From the NCBI RefSeq assembly GCF_008639165.1, contig NZ_CP029197.1:2542001-2606000 (forward strand): a stretch of 64,000 nucleotides of DNA, read 5' to 3'. Of this stretch, positions 37,901 through 47,786 are shown piece after piece. The DNA is from Streptomyces venezuelae ATCC 10712. Lineage in GTDB: Bacteria; Actinomycetota; Actinomycetes; Streptomycetales; Streptomycetaceae. Position numbers and translations under genes: made by a program. Each line of letters starts with the position of its first letter. Position 1 is the stretch's first letter. Below the pieces are notes generated by a model that saw only the letters and a program-made list of their open reading frames with translations, was not told where the DNA came from and ran no database searches.

Positions 37901-38815
37901 CGGGGTCTGGAACATCGGCTCGGTGAAGACCGGTGCCTGGAAGACGGCGACGGAGGGACGCGCGGCACGGCCGCGCGGCTCGCGGGCCGGGGCCGGCTCG
38001 GAGGTGAACTGGGGGGAGGTCGCGCGACGGCGGCCGCGGCCACGGGTGGCGGCGGTCTCGGCGGCGGTGACCTCGGTCTCCTCGGCGGCGATCTGCGCGA
38101 CGGTCGAGGAGGGCAGCGACTCGCCGGTGACGGCGGTCTCGGCGGCGGCCTCGGGCGAGGCGGCCTGACGGGTGGCGCGGCGGCGGGTCCGCGGCGCGGG
38201 CGCGGCGGTCTCCTCCACGGCCTCGGCGACGGGCGCGGCGGCGGGCGCCTCGACGACGGTCTCCTCGACGGCGGGCGCCCCGGCCGGTGCGGTGGCCTTG
38301 CGGGTGGCGCGGCGGCGGGTCCGCGGCGCGGGGGCCTCGGCCTCGGCCGGGGCGGCCTCCACGGCGGGGGCCTCGGCGGCGGGGGCCTCGGCGGCCACCG
38401 TGGTCTCGGCGGTCTCCTCGGCGGCGGCCGGGGAGGTCACCGGCGAGGTGGCCTTACGGGTGGCACGGCGGCGCGGACGGGCCGGGGCGGCCTCGGGGGC
38501 CTCCTCGACGGCCTCGGCCGGAGCGGCGGCGGTCTCCACGACCGGCTCCGGGGTCTCCTCGGCGGCGGGCGCGCCGGCCGGTGCGGTGGCCTTGCGGGTG
38601 GCGCGGCGGCGGGTCCGCGGCGCGGGGGCCTCGGCCTCGGCCGGGGCGGCCTCCACGGCGGGAGCCTCGGCGGCCGCCGTGGTCTCGGTGATCTCGGTGG
38701 GCTCCGCGGTGGCGCCGGTCACCGGCGGACCGGCGGGGCGGGAAGCGGCGCGGCGCCTGCGGCGCGGCGGCAGCTTGTCACCGGGGGCATTGGTGTCTTC
38801 GTTGGACTCGAGCAT
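34940..38815 (-). CDS. rne: Ribonuclease E/G with long disordered arms (RNase ES type)
   Basis: 1291 residues. The first ~550 are Ala/Glu/Arg-rich with recurring RRRATRKA blocks. The catalytic core (about 555-960) has an S1-like domain (YVGNVYLGKVQNVLPSMEAA), the metal-binding Asp residues in VVDVNTGKFTG and VVIDFIDM, and the zinc-link CVHCNGRG (near 948). The C-terminal arm (about 965-1291) ends in a Lys/Ala-rich, histone-H1-like tail (KKTAAKK repeats). It cleaves single-stranded AU-rich RNA for mRNA decay and rRNA processing; the arms usually scaffold a degradosome. ATG at 38815 with GGGAG upstream; a GTG at 38833 is an alternative. Confidence 0.95.
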   Translation of the reverse strand: MLESNEDTNAPGDKLPPRRRRRAASRPAGPPVTGATAEPTEITETTAAAEAPAVEAAPAEAEAPAPRTRRRATRKATAPAGAPAAEETPEPVVETAAAPAEAVEEAPEAAPARPRRRATRKATSPVTSPAAAEETAETTVAAEAPAAEAPAVEAAPAEAEAPAPRTRRRATRKATAPAGAPAVEETVVEAPAAAPVAEAVEETAAPAPRTRRRATRQAASPEAAAETAVTGESLPSSTVAQIAAEETEVTAAETAATRGRGRRRATSPQFTSEPAPAREPRGRAARPSVAVFQAPVFTEPMFQTPETAAAAAAAAVEPEDEELVEETEAAPAEAVEAPEPVETGSRRRRRRRGEPVAVEPVPATVADEPEVEAVADEIEGDEDTAAAEAEESDEYEDRPSRRRRRGGRRRRRGELTEAEESEEGEEPRSDDSDETEETEDGEEEHEEAEAFGGGSSSSRRRRRRRRRSGDASADVEGADEEGVRTVVKVREPRPAREKAEPGTGADEVQSIKGSTRLEAKKQRRREGREQGRRRVPIITEAEFLARREAVERVMVVRQSGERTQIGVLEDNVLVEHYVNKEQATSYVGNVYLGKVQNVLPSMEAAFVDIGKGRNAVLYAGEVNFEALGMGNGPRRIETALKSGQSVLVQVTKDPIGHKGARLTSQVSLPGRYLVYVPEGSMTGISRKLPDTERARLKTILKKIVPEDAGVIVRTAAEGASEDELRRDVERLQAQWEDIQKKAKSGNAPTLLYGEPDMTVRVVRDIFNEDFSKVIVSGDEAWETIHGYVHHVAPDLTDRLSKWTSEVDVFATYRIDEQLMKALDRKVWLPSGGSLVIDKTEAMIVVDVNTGKFTGQGGNLEETVTRNNLEAAEEIVRQLRLRDLGGIVVIDFIDMVLESNRDLVLRRLLECLGRDRTKHQVAEVTSLGLVQMTRKRVGQGLLESFSETCVHCNGRGVIVHMEQPTTAGGGGGGKRSKKRGRGGAEHVHEHEHAEAPEALEAAETETEAEVAAELAAPVALPEPIGADEELYGSVAEAEAAATRGRGRRRATRRVSAPVATRPVVETEAVDFEPTPKAEPTPEPVATPEPVAEPVVEAVVETVTAPVAEPVAEEAAPAPRGRRRATRRATSPVVSTSEPAAAPVVVEPVVEAAPEPEPVVAPEPAAEAVAEPVAEPVVEDAPVAAPPRARRRVVRKATAPAGSPSGAEEAAVVVVTTAPAEAPAEAATEAEAEAEPAPVKKTAARKTAAKKTTAKKAATKKTAATKKTAAKKTTAKKAPAKKAAEKTAAPAQD
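38281..38662. repeat. 88-bp identical direct repeats inside the rne N-terminal arm
   Basis: 38281-38368 and 38575-38662 are identical over 88 bp, 294 bp apart, so in frame. They encode the RRRATRKATAPAG-type block. Confidence 0.85.
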
Positions 38816-39048
38816 GCGGGGTTCTCCCGTCACGCTCCCGGGCGCCGCGTCTGGTTCCGGTCCGGCGGCACGGTCACGCCTGAGGCGCGGTGCCGCCGTC
38901 CGGGGCGCGGGCGCCGCACGGGAGCTCTATGTCTGGCTCGCCGGTTCCGTACGCCCTGTGCGGACGGCCTGGCGAAAGTCTCCTGGTCAGTGCGCTGCCC
39001 GACCCAGGTGGCTCCCGAGTACCAGGGCTGCGCTACAACGACCGCTCC

Positions 39049-39882
39049 CTACGCGGTGCCGGCACCCGGCGCCGTCGCAGAAGCGGTCGCGGCGGCCGTG
39101 GTAGATGCGGCCGTGACTGCCTCGCGGTCGGGCGCGAGCGGGTCGGTCACCGTGCCGGACTCCTCGTCGAAGAGCCCCTGCGCCAGCCTGGTCACCGCAG
39201 CGGGGACCGGCGGCGCCAGGTCGGCCACAGCTCGGAGACCGGACAGGACGTCGTCGGGTCGCACGGCAGGTGTCACGTGCCGAACAACCAGGCGCAGTAT
39301 CGCACAGGCGCTGTCCAGCGGCCTATCACCCTGGGGATCGCCCTGGGGAGCGGCTGCCGTCAGCTCGGTGACCGCGGAACGCGCGTCGAAGGTACGGACG
39401 CCGTTCTTGGTCTTGCGCTGTACTTCCACGGACTCGGCCGCGAGAAACGCCTCGGCGGCCTTTTCCGCGTCCTCGACGGTGACGCCTTCGAGCCGCAGCT
39501 CCCACACGGAGGCGGTGAGCCGGTCGGCGAGACCCGAGGTGCGGGCCTCGACGGCGTCGGTGATGTCGAGGCCGGCCGGGAGGGACTCGTCGAGCAGGAC
39601 CCGCAGGGTCTCCGGGTCACGCGCCTCGGTGAGGGCGATCTCCAGGTACTCGGCCTCGGAGCCCGTGCCCGTGGGGGCGGCGTTGGCGTACGACACCTTG
39701 GGGTGCGGGGTGAAGCCGGCCGAGTACGCCATGGGCACCTCGGCACGGCGCAGCGCACGCTCGAAAGCGCGCTGGAAGTCACGGTGGCTGGTGAACCGGA
39801 GGCGGCCGCGCTTGGTGTAGCGCAGTCGGATGCGCTGCACCGCCGGTGCGGGCGGCGGGCCTTCGGGCTGTCGCTTGCCCAG
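39049..39882 (-). CDS. TIGR03936 family radical-SAM-associated protein, probable CTG start
   Basis: 277 residues if begun at the CTG at 39882 (MGKRQPEGPPPAPAVQRIRL), which has GAGGAG eight bases upstream. Family segments: KRGRLRFTSHRDFQRAFERA, PMAYSAGFTPHPKVSYANA, GTGSEAEYLEIAL. An in-frame GTG at 39966 is the alternative. In many bacteria this domain is fused to or encoded beside a TIGR03960 B12-binding radical SAM protein; here that partner is two genes upstream. Its position before rne is widely conserved. Function unknown. Confidence 0.85.
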   Translation of the reverse strand: MGKRQPEGPPPAPAVQRIRLRYTKRGRLRFTSHRDFQRAFERALRRAEVPMAYSAGFTPHPKVSYANAAPTGTGSEAEYLEIALTEARDPETLRVLLDESLPAGLDITDAVEARTSGLADRLTASVWELRLEGVTVEDAEKAAEAFLAAESVEVQRKTKNGVRTFDARSAVTELTAAAPQGDPQGDRPLDSACAILRLVVRHVTPAVRPDDVLSGLRAVADLAPPVPAAVTRLAQGLFDEESGTVTDPLAPDREAVTAASTTAAATASATAPGAGTA

Positions 39883-40069
39883 TGGTTCTTCTCCTCGGTG
39901 CGGGGCGGCGCGGGTGGCGCCGACCACGAGATGTACGGGTGGCCCTGGGGGTCCCGCCCGGTTCACCCCCGCTTCCGCAGGGAGATCTCGGGGGCGGGCG
40001 CCGCGCCGGGGACGTTCGTTGTACTACCCAGAGTACGCGCCCGGGCCACCTCCGGTTCCCCGGGCGGGG

Positions 40070-40732
40070 TCAGCGGGGTCCGCCGAAGAGGGCGACCCGC
40101 ACCTCCCTGGCCGCGGCGCGCACGGCCCGCGCGACGGCGGCGGCGGGCCGCCACACCCACGCCCGCAGCCAGTGGCCGAGCGGGGTGAGGACGACCCGGT
40201 AGGTCCAGGCGAGGGGCCGGCCGACGGCGTTCCACAGCACCCAGCCGAGGGCCCGTGCGACGGCCGACGAGATCCGGCCGGCCACGCCCCAGGCCCAGGC
40301 GAGGGCGGCGCCGACGGCGCGGCCGACGGGCGCGAGCACATGACGCCAGAGCCAGCCGAGGGGGGTGACGACCAGCAGGTCGACGACCCACCACAGCGCC
40401 TTGAGGACGGGGAGCAGCACCCAGCGCCAGAGCCATGTCAGCGGGGTGACGACGAGCAGGTCCATCGCCCACCACAGGGCCCGTCCGACGGGCACGATCA
40501 CCCACTCCCACAGGAACCGCAGCGGGATCACGACCAGGTGGTGGATGAGCCATCCGAGGGCGCGGCCGACCGGGGCGAGGACCCAGCGCCAGAGCAGCTC
40601 CAGGCAGAAGACCAGGGCGTCCCACACCAGCCGGACGGGCAGGACCACCACGAGGGCGATCACGCGGGCCACCCCGGTGAGGCAGCCCGTGGGCTGGTTC
40701 GGCGGCTGCGACCTGGTCTTCTCCGTGTTCAT
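40070..40732 (-). CDS. Tryptophan-rich 27-residue repeat membrane protein
   Basis: 220 residues, of which 23 are Trp. At least three successive 27-residue repeats (47-73, 74-100, 101-127), and part of a fourth, follow the pattern LWxWVxxPVGRALWWxxDLLVVTPLxW. The helices are hydrophobic with a spaced Arg, suggesting re-entrant or interfacial membrane helices. The C-terminus (195-215) is Arg/Ala-rich. No family is recognised. It lies between the TIGR03960 and TIGR03936 genes on the same strand, behind a strong terminator. Start at the ATG 40732 (MNTEKTRSQP); the frame is open further upstream. Confidence 0.75.
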   Translation of the reverse strand: MNTEKTRSQPPNQPTGCLTGVARVIALVVVLPVRLVWDALVFCLELLWRWVLAPVGRALGWLIHHLVVIPLRFLWEWVIVPVGRALWWAMDLLVVTPLTWLWRWVLLPVLKALWWVVDLLVVTPLGWLWRHVLAPVGRAVGAALAWAWGVAGRISSAVARALGWVLWNAVGRPLAWTYRVVLTPLGHWLRAWVWRPAAAVARAVRAAAREVRVALFGGPR

Positions 40733-40746
40733 GTCGGAAATGACGC

Positions 40747-40784
40747 GACGGCCCGGCGAAGGGTTTCCCCTTCGCCGGGCCGTC
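40747..40784 (-). terminator. Terminator after the TIGR03960 gene
   Basis: A 17-bp stem, GACGGCCCGGCGAAGGG (40747-40763) with CCCTTCGCCGGGCCGTC (40768-40784). It separates the radical SAM gene from the Trp-rich gene. Confidence 0.88.
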
Positions 40785-40793
40785 ACTCAAGCG

Positions 40794-42725
<1,932 letters not shown>

Positions 42726-42777
42726 CTCGAACCTTCGTGAGCTGGCAGGGGGGCGACTCTCAAGCGTACCCCGGTGC

Positions 42778-44295
42778 TCAGCGGGTCAGAGCCGCCGTGA
42801 GTTCCGGGGCCGACGCCCTGGCCCAGACCGCGGGGAGCTCGCGTTCGGCCGCGTCGGCGGCCGCCTCCTCGCGGCCGTACAGAAGTCCCCAGGTGAAGGC
42901 CGATTCGCCGGCCCCGTGGGCGACGATCGCGAGCTCGCGCAGGGCGTCGCGGGCGACCACGGCGTCCTGGTGCTCGCCGAGCAGGCTCTGCACGGCCTTG
43001 ACCCGCTTCGCCAGTTTCCTGGCGGGTTTCCCGAGGGTGGGGCGGGCTGCCTCCGCCGCGTACCGGGCGCGTTTGGCGGCCTTGCGGGCCTCGTGGAGGG
43101 CGAGGTCGCGCTCGTGGCCGGGGTCGAGGGCGACGGCGCGCCCGATCCGGCGGGCGAGGCGGTCGTGGTCCTTGCGGACGGCGGCGGCGAGGACGCCGTG
43201 GGCGGTGCCTTCGGCGTCCGCGCGCAGGGGCGGGCCGGCGAGGAGCGCGTCGAGCCGGCCGAGGAGGTCGAGGTAGCGGGCGGAGTCGAGGGCGGCGAGG
43301 ACCTGGCGCCGGGCGTTCCGGCCGTGGGCGGCGTCGCGTCGGCGGAGCCGGGCGCGGGCCGGGCCGAGGAGGAGGGTGCGGGGCAGGTCGTCGAGGCGGG
43401 CGCGGAGCCGTTCGTCGAGGACTTCCTGGTCCCGGGCGACCCCGAGCTCGCCGGCGAGCCACTTCAGCTCCTCGCCGATCGGGTCGGTGACCTCCCGGTC
43501 GAGGACCTTGCGGTAGGTCTTGAAGGCGCTGCGCAGCCGGCGGCAGGCGACCCGCAGCTGGTGGACGGCGTCGGGGAGGTCCCGGCGTACGGCGGGGTCG
43601 TGGGCGACGATCGCGTCGACCTGTGCGCGTACGTAGGCGAGGACGGCGGCTCCGGCGGTGCCGGGGGTCCCGGGCTGGACCGGGGGCGCCTGGGGTTCGG
43701 GACCGGTCTCGGCGAGGGCCCGGGCCAGTTTCGACGGCGCGTCCGAGGGCCGGATGCCGGCCTTCCTGAGGCGTTTCTCGACGGCGTCGAGGATCGCCGG
43801 GTCGGTGTCGTCGGCGAGTTCGACCTCGATCTCGGTCCAGGCGGTCTCGCCGCCGCCGGTGAGGCGTTCGGCGTGGACGGCGTCCACGGAGAGTTCGGCG
43901 AGGAGGGCGCCGTCGGCGTCGTGGAGGTGGCGGACGTCGCGGGCGGAGCGGAGCCGGACGACGGGGACGACCTCGCCGTCGCGGACCCGGGAACGCAGGA
44001 GCCCCGCCAGGGACCGCGGGAGCGTGTCCGAGAGCGGGGCTCTGATCTCGTCGCGGATGCCGGAGGCGACGGGGAACTTGAGGTGCCAGCCGGCGTCGGC
44101 TCCCCCGGTGCGGCGCCGCAGGGTGAGTGCGTCGGCGGCGAGCCGCAGGTCGGGGGTGTCGTAGTAGACGGCGTCGAGTTCGGTGACGCCCTCGTCCGTG
44201 ACGGAGGCCACCCCGGCCGCCCGGGTCAGGTCCGGGAGCGCGGTCCGGGGAGTGGCTTCGTACTTCCGCTCGATCTCTCGCTTCGTGTCCGCCAT
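42778..44295 (-). CDS. CYTH-CHAD domain protein
   Basis: 505 residues. The CYTH (triphosphate tunnel) domain starts with the signature REIERKYEA and covers about 1-200. The CHAD domain (about 215-495) is all-helical with many Arg, Lys and His (VHQLRVACRRLRSAFKTYRK, HEARKAAKRARYAAEAARPT). CHAD domains bind polyphosphate and CYTH domains bind or hydrolyse triphosphates, so this is probably a polyphosphate-associated protein. The start MADTKREIERK follows the family closely. Confidence 0.92.
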   Translation of the reverse strand: MADTKREIERKYEATPRTALPDLTRAAGVASVTDEGVTELDAVYYDTPDLRLAADALTLRRRTGGADAGWHLKFPVASGIRDEIRAPLSDTLPRSLAGLLRSRVRDGEVVPVVRLRSARDVRHLHDADGALLAELSVDAVHAERLTGGGETAWTEIEVELADDTDPAILDAVEKRLRKAGIRPSDAPSKLARALAETGPEPQAPPVQPGTPGTAGAAVLAYVRAQVDAIVAHDPAVRRDLPDAVHQLRVACRRLRSAFKTYRKVLDREVTDPIGEELKWLAGELGVARDQEVLDERLRARLDDLPRTLLLGPARARLRRRDAAHGRNARRQVLAALDSARYLDLLGRLDALLAGPPLRADAEGTAHGVLAAAVRKDHDRLARRIGRAVALDPGHERDLALHEARKAAKRARYAAEAARPTLGKPARKLAKRVKAVQSLLGEHQDAVVARDALRELAIVAHGAGESAFTWGLLYGREEAAADAAERELPAVWARASAPELTAALTR

Positions 44296-44337
44296 GAATC
44301 GAATCTAGACGGGAAGCGAACGGAGCGGGAGTGCGCC

Positions 44338-45537
44338 TCAGGCCGTCATCGGCCGCTGCACCCTGATCGACTGGAGCAGTCCGATCGCCACCCATACGGC
44401 GAACATCGACGATCCGCCGTAGGAGACGAACGGCAGCGGCAGTCCGGCGACCGGCATGATGCCGAGGGTCATGCCGATGTTCTCGAAGGACTGGAAGGCG
44501 AACCAGGCGATGATGCCGGCCGCGACGACCGTGCCGTAGAGCTCGGTGGTCTCGCGGGCGATCCGGCAGGCGCGCCAGAGGACGACGCCGAGGAGCACCA
44601 GGATCAGGCCGGCGCCGACGAAGCCGAGTTCCTCGCCGGCCACGGTGAAGACGAAGTCGGTCTGCTGTTCGGGCACGAACTGGCCGGTGGTCTGGGAGCC
44701 CTTGAAGAGTCCGGCGCCGAGGAGGCCGCCGGAGCCGATCGCGATCCTGGCCTGGTTGGTGTTGTAGCCGACGCCCGCCGGGTCGAGGTCGGGGTTGGCG
44801 AAGGCCGCGAAGCGGTTGATCTGGTACTCGTCGAGCATGCCGAGCGCGGTGACCAGGACCGCGCCTCCGATGCCGGCGCCGATCAGGCCGAGGACCCAGC
44901 GGTTGGAGGCGCCGGAGGCGAGGAGCACGCCGAGCACGATGACGGCCATGACCATGACCGAGCCGAGGTCGGGCATCAGCATGACGATGCCCATCGGGAG
45001 CGCGGCCAGGGCGAGGGCCTTGGCGACGGTGCGGTGGTCGGGGTGGAGCTGGTCGCCGGCGTCGACCTTCGCGGCCAGCAGCATCGCCATCACCAGGATG
45101 ATCGTGATCTTCACGAACTCGCTGGGCTGGAGGGAGAAGCCGCCGCCGATGACGATCCACGCGTGGGCGCCGTTGATGGTGGCGCCGAGCGGGGTGAGGA
45201 CGGCGAGGATCAGCAGGACGGACAGGCCGTAGAGGACCGGGACCGCGCCGCGCAGGGTGCGGTGGCCGAGCCAGATCGTGCCGATCATCAGGGCGACGCC
45301 GATTCCGGTGTTGAGCGCGTGCCGGAACAGGAAGTAGTAGGGGTCGCCCTGGTTGAGCTCGGTGCGGCCGCGGGTGGCGGACCAGACGAGCAGCGCGCCG
45401 ATGAAGGAGAGCGCGAGCGCGGAGAGCAGTATCGGCCAGTCGAGGCGGCGGAGCACCGAGTCGCGGGCGGTCAGCTTGGCGAGCGTGCCGCGTTCGGGGG
45501 CGTACCGGGAGACGGAGAAGCCGTGGGGTGCGGTCAT
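44338..45537 (-). CDS. rodA: Peptidoglycan glycosyltransferase RodA (FtsW/RodA/SpoVE family, Sfr)
   Basis: 399 residues with about ten membrane helices. Signatures: GAHAWIVIGGGFSLQPSEFVK, MPDLGSVMVM (catalytic Asp), and PLPFVSYGGSSM near the C-terminus. It polymerises lipid II glycan chains with PBP2, encoded just upstream with a 4-bp gap. In S. coelicolor the gene at this position is sfr in the mre cluster, needed for spore wall synthesis. Confidence 0.96.
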   Translation of the reverse strand: MTAPHGFSVSRYAPERGTLAKLTARDSVLRRLDWPILLSALALSFIGALLVWSATRGRTELNQGDPYYFLFRHALNTGIGVALMIGTIWLGHRTLRGAVPVLYGLSVLLILAVLTPLGATINGAHAWIVIGGGFSLQPSEFVKITIILVMAMLLAAKVDAGDQLHPDHRTVAKALALAALPMGIVMLMPDLGSVMVMAVIVLGVLLASGASNRWVLGLIGAGIGGAVLVTALGMLDEYQINRFAAFANPDLDPAGVGYNTNQARIAIGSGGLLGAGLFKGSQTTGQFVPEQQTDFVFTVAGEELGFVGAGLILVLLGVVLWRACRIARETTELYGTVVAAGIIAWFAFQSFENIGMTLGIMPVAGLPLPFVSYGGSSMFAVWVAIGLLQSIRVQRPMTA

Positions 45538-45541
45538 GGGC

Positions 45542-47767
45542 TCAGTCCCTCAGGCGGCCGGCGGGCGGGCCCGCGAGCGTCTGGTCGTCGTCGTCCGGCT
45601 TCTTCGCCGGGTCGGCGCCGTCGGGCGTCTTCGGCGCGTTCGGGTCGATCTTGCCGACTTCGGGGTCGTACGGCTTGATCTTCGGGGCGTCGATGGAGCC
45701 GTCGGCCTCGATCTTGGGGAGGCTCTGCTGCGGCCGCGGCAGCAGGGCCCGCTTGAGGTCCTGGTTGCCGGCGTCGTCGAGTCCGTAGAGCGCGTCGTAG
45801 ATGTTGCGGACGGCGGGGCCCGAGGCGCCGGAGCCCGTACCACCCTGGGAGATCGTCATGACGATCGCGTAGTCCTTGGTGTACGTGGCGAACCAGGAGG
45901 TCGTCTGCTTGCCGTAGACCTCGGCGGTACCCGTCTTGGCGTGCATCGGGATCTTGTCCTGCGGCCAGCCGCCGAACCGCCAGGCGGCCGTACCGCGGGT
46001 GGCGACTCCCGCGAGGGCCTCCTCTATCAAGGCCTGCGTCTTGGCGTCCATGGGGAGCTTGCCGTGCGCCTTGGGCTTGATCTCGGTGACCTTCTTGCCG
46101 TCGGGGCTGATGATGGCCTTGCCGACGGTGGGGTTGAAGAGGGTGCCGCCGTTGGCGATGGCGGCGTAGATGGTGGCCATCTGGATGGGGGTGACGAGGG
46201 TGTCGCCCTGGCCGATGGAGTAGTTGACGGAGTCACCGGCGCGCATCAGGTTGCCTTCGAGGCAGTTCTCGTACGAGAGCTGCTGGACGTACGTGCCGCC
46301 CTTCTTGCCGACGCGGCACCAGTAGTCCTTGTTGGCCGCCCAGAAGTCCTGCTTCCACTTCCGGTCGGGGACGCGGCCGGTGACCTCGTTGGGGAGGTCG
46401 ATGCCGGTCTCGGCGCCGAGGCCGAACTGATGGGCCGTCTTGTAGAACCAGTCCTTGGCGTCCTTCTTCGGCTTCATGCCGCCGTCCTTCTGCCACTGCT
46501 GGTGGGAGAGGGCGTAGTAGACGGTGTCGCAGGAGACTTCGAGGGCCTGGCCGAGGGTGATGGAGCCGTGCCCCTGGGACTCGAAGTTCTTGAAGACCTG
46601 GTTGCCGATGGAGTACGAGGAGGGGCACGGGTAGCGCCCGTTGAAGTCGTATCCGGCGTTGACGGCGGCGGTCGTCGGGATGACCTTGAAGATCGAGCCG
46701 GGGGCGGCCTGGCCCTGGATGGCCCGGTTGAGCAGCGGGAAGTTGGAGTCCTTGCCGGTGAGGGCCGCGTAGTCCTTGGCCGAGATGCCGCCGACCCAGG
46801 CGTTGGGGTCGTAGTCCGGCTGCGAGGCCATGGCGACGACCCGGCCGGTCTTCGTCTCCATGACGACGACGGCGCCGGCGTCCGCCTTGTAGTTCTCGCT
46901 GGTGTTCTTGTCGTACGTCTTGCGGGCCTCCACCATCGCGTTGTGCAGCTCCCATTCGGCGACCGCCTGTACGCGGGCGTCGATGGAGGTGACGACGTTG
47001 GAGCCGGGTACGGCGGGGTCGCTCTTGGCCTGGCCGATGACCCGGCCGAGGTTGTCGACCTCGTAGCGGGTGACGCCGGCCTTGCCGCGCAACTCCTTGT
47101 CGTAGGTGCGTTCGAGGCCGGAGCGGCCGACCTGGTCGGAGCGGAGGAACGGCGAGTCGGTGTCCTTGGCCTTCTCGATCTCCGCGTCGGTGACGGGCGA
47201 GAGGTAGCCGAGGACCTGCGAGGTGCGGGACTTGCCGGGGGCCGGGTAGCGGCGTACGGCGGTGGGTTCGGCGGTGATGCCGGGGAAGTCCTCGGCGCGC
47301 TCGCGGATCTGCAGGGCCTGCTGGGTGGTGGCCTCGTCGGTGACCGGGATCGGCTGGTAGGGCGAACCGTTCCAGCAGGGCTTGGGGGTCTTGGAGTCGC
47401 AGAGCCGGATCTTGTTGATGACCTCGTCGGGCTTCATGTCGAGGACGCCGGCGAGCCTGGTGAGGACGGCCTTGCCGTCGTCCTTCATCTTCATCAGCTC
47501 GGTGCGGGACGCGGAGACCACGAGCCGGGTCTCGTTGTCGGCGAGCGGCACGCCGCGGGCGTCGAGGAGCGAGCCGCGCACGGCGGGCTGCACGACCTGC
47601 TGGACGTGGTTGTTCTTGGCCTCGTCCGTGTACTCCTTGCCGTTGCGGATCTGGAGGTACCAGAGCCGGCCCCCCAGGGTCAGCAGCAGCGAGAAGACGA
47701 GGATCTGGATGACGACGAGCCGGATCTGGACCCGCGGGGTCCGCCCTGTCTCGGGGATGTTGCTCAT
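45542..47767 (-). CDS. mrdA: Penicillin-binding protein 2 (class B transpeptidase)
   Basis: 741 residues. One N-terminal membrane helix (LVVIQILVFSLLLTLGGRLWYL), a PBP dimerisation domain, then the transpeptidase: SxxK as SIFK (near residue 357), SxN as SVN (near 510) and KTG as AKTGTAE (near 609). It cross-links peptidoglycan made by RodA. The C-terminus is Pro/Asp-rich. Second gene of the mreB-mreC-mreD-pbp2-rodA series in transcript order from mreB. Confidence 0.95.
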   Translation of the reverse strand: MSNIPETGRTPRVQIRLVVIQILVFSLLLTLGGRLWYLQIRNGKEYTDEAKNNHVQQVVQPAVRGSLLDARGVPLADNETRLVVSASRTELMKMKDDGKAVLTRLAGVLDMKPDEVINKIRLCDSKTPKPCWNGSPYQPIPVTDEATTQQALQIRERAEDFPGITAEPTAVRRYPAPGKSRTSQVLGYLSPVTDAEIEKAKDTDSPFLRSDQVGRSGLERTYDKELRGKAGVTRYEVDNLGRVIGQAKSDPAVPGSNVVTSIDARVQAVAEWELHNAMVEARKTYDKNTSENYKADAGAVVVMETKTGRVVAMASQPDYDPNAWVGGISAKDYAALTGKDSNFPLLNRAIQGQAAPGSIFKVIPTTAAVNAGYDFNGRYPCPSSYSIGNQVFKNFESQGHGSITLGQALEVSCDTVYYALSHQQWQKDGGMKPKKDAKDWFYKTAHQFGLGAETGIDLPNEVTGRVPDRKWKQDFWAANKDYWCRVGKKGGTYVQQLSYENCLEGNLMRAGDSVNYSIGQGDTLVTPIQMATIYAAIANGGTLFNPTVGKAIISPDGKKVTEIKPKAHGKLPMDAKTQALIEEALAGVATRGTAAWRFGGWPQDKIPMHAKTGTAEVYGKQTTSWFATYTKDYAIVMTISQGGTGSGASGPAVRNIYDALYGLDDAGNQDLKRALLPRPQQSLPKIEADGSIDAPKIKPYDPEVGKIDPNAPKTPDGADPAKKPDDDDQTLAGPPAGRLRD

Positions 47768-47786
47768 ACCGCCGGTGCCCCCTCGG

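Noticed and set aside
34895..39820. A 1641-codon open frame on the + strand opposite rne
   Set aside because: Low-complexity Leu/Gly/Arg translation, mirror of the rne repeats; no start signal or family match.
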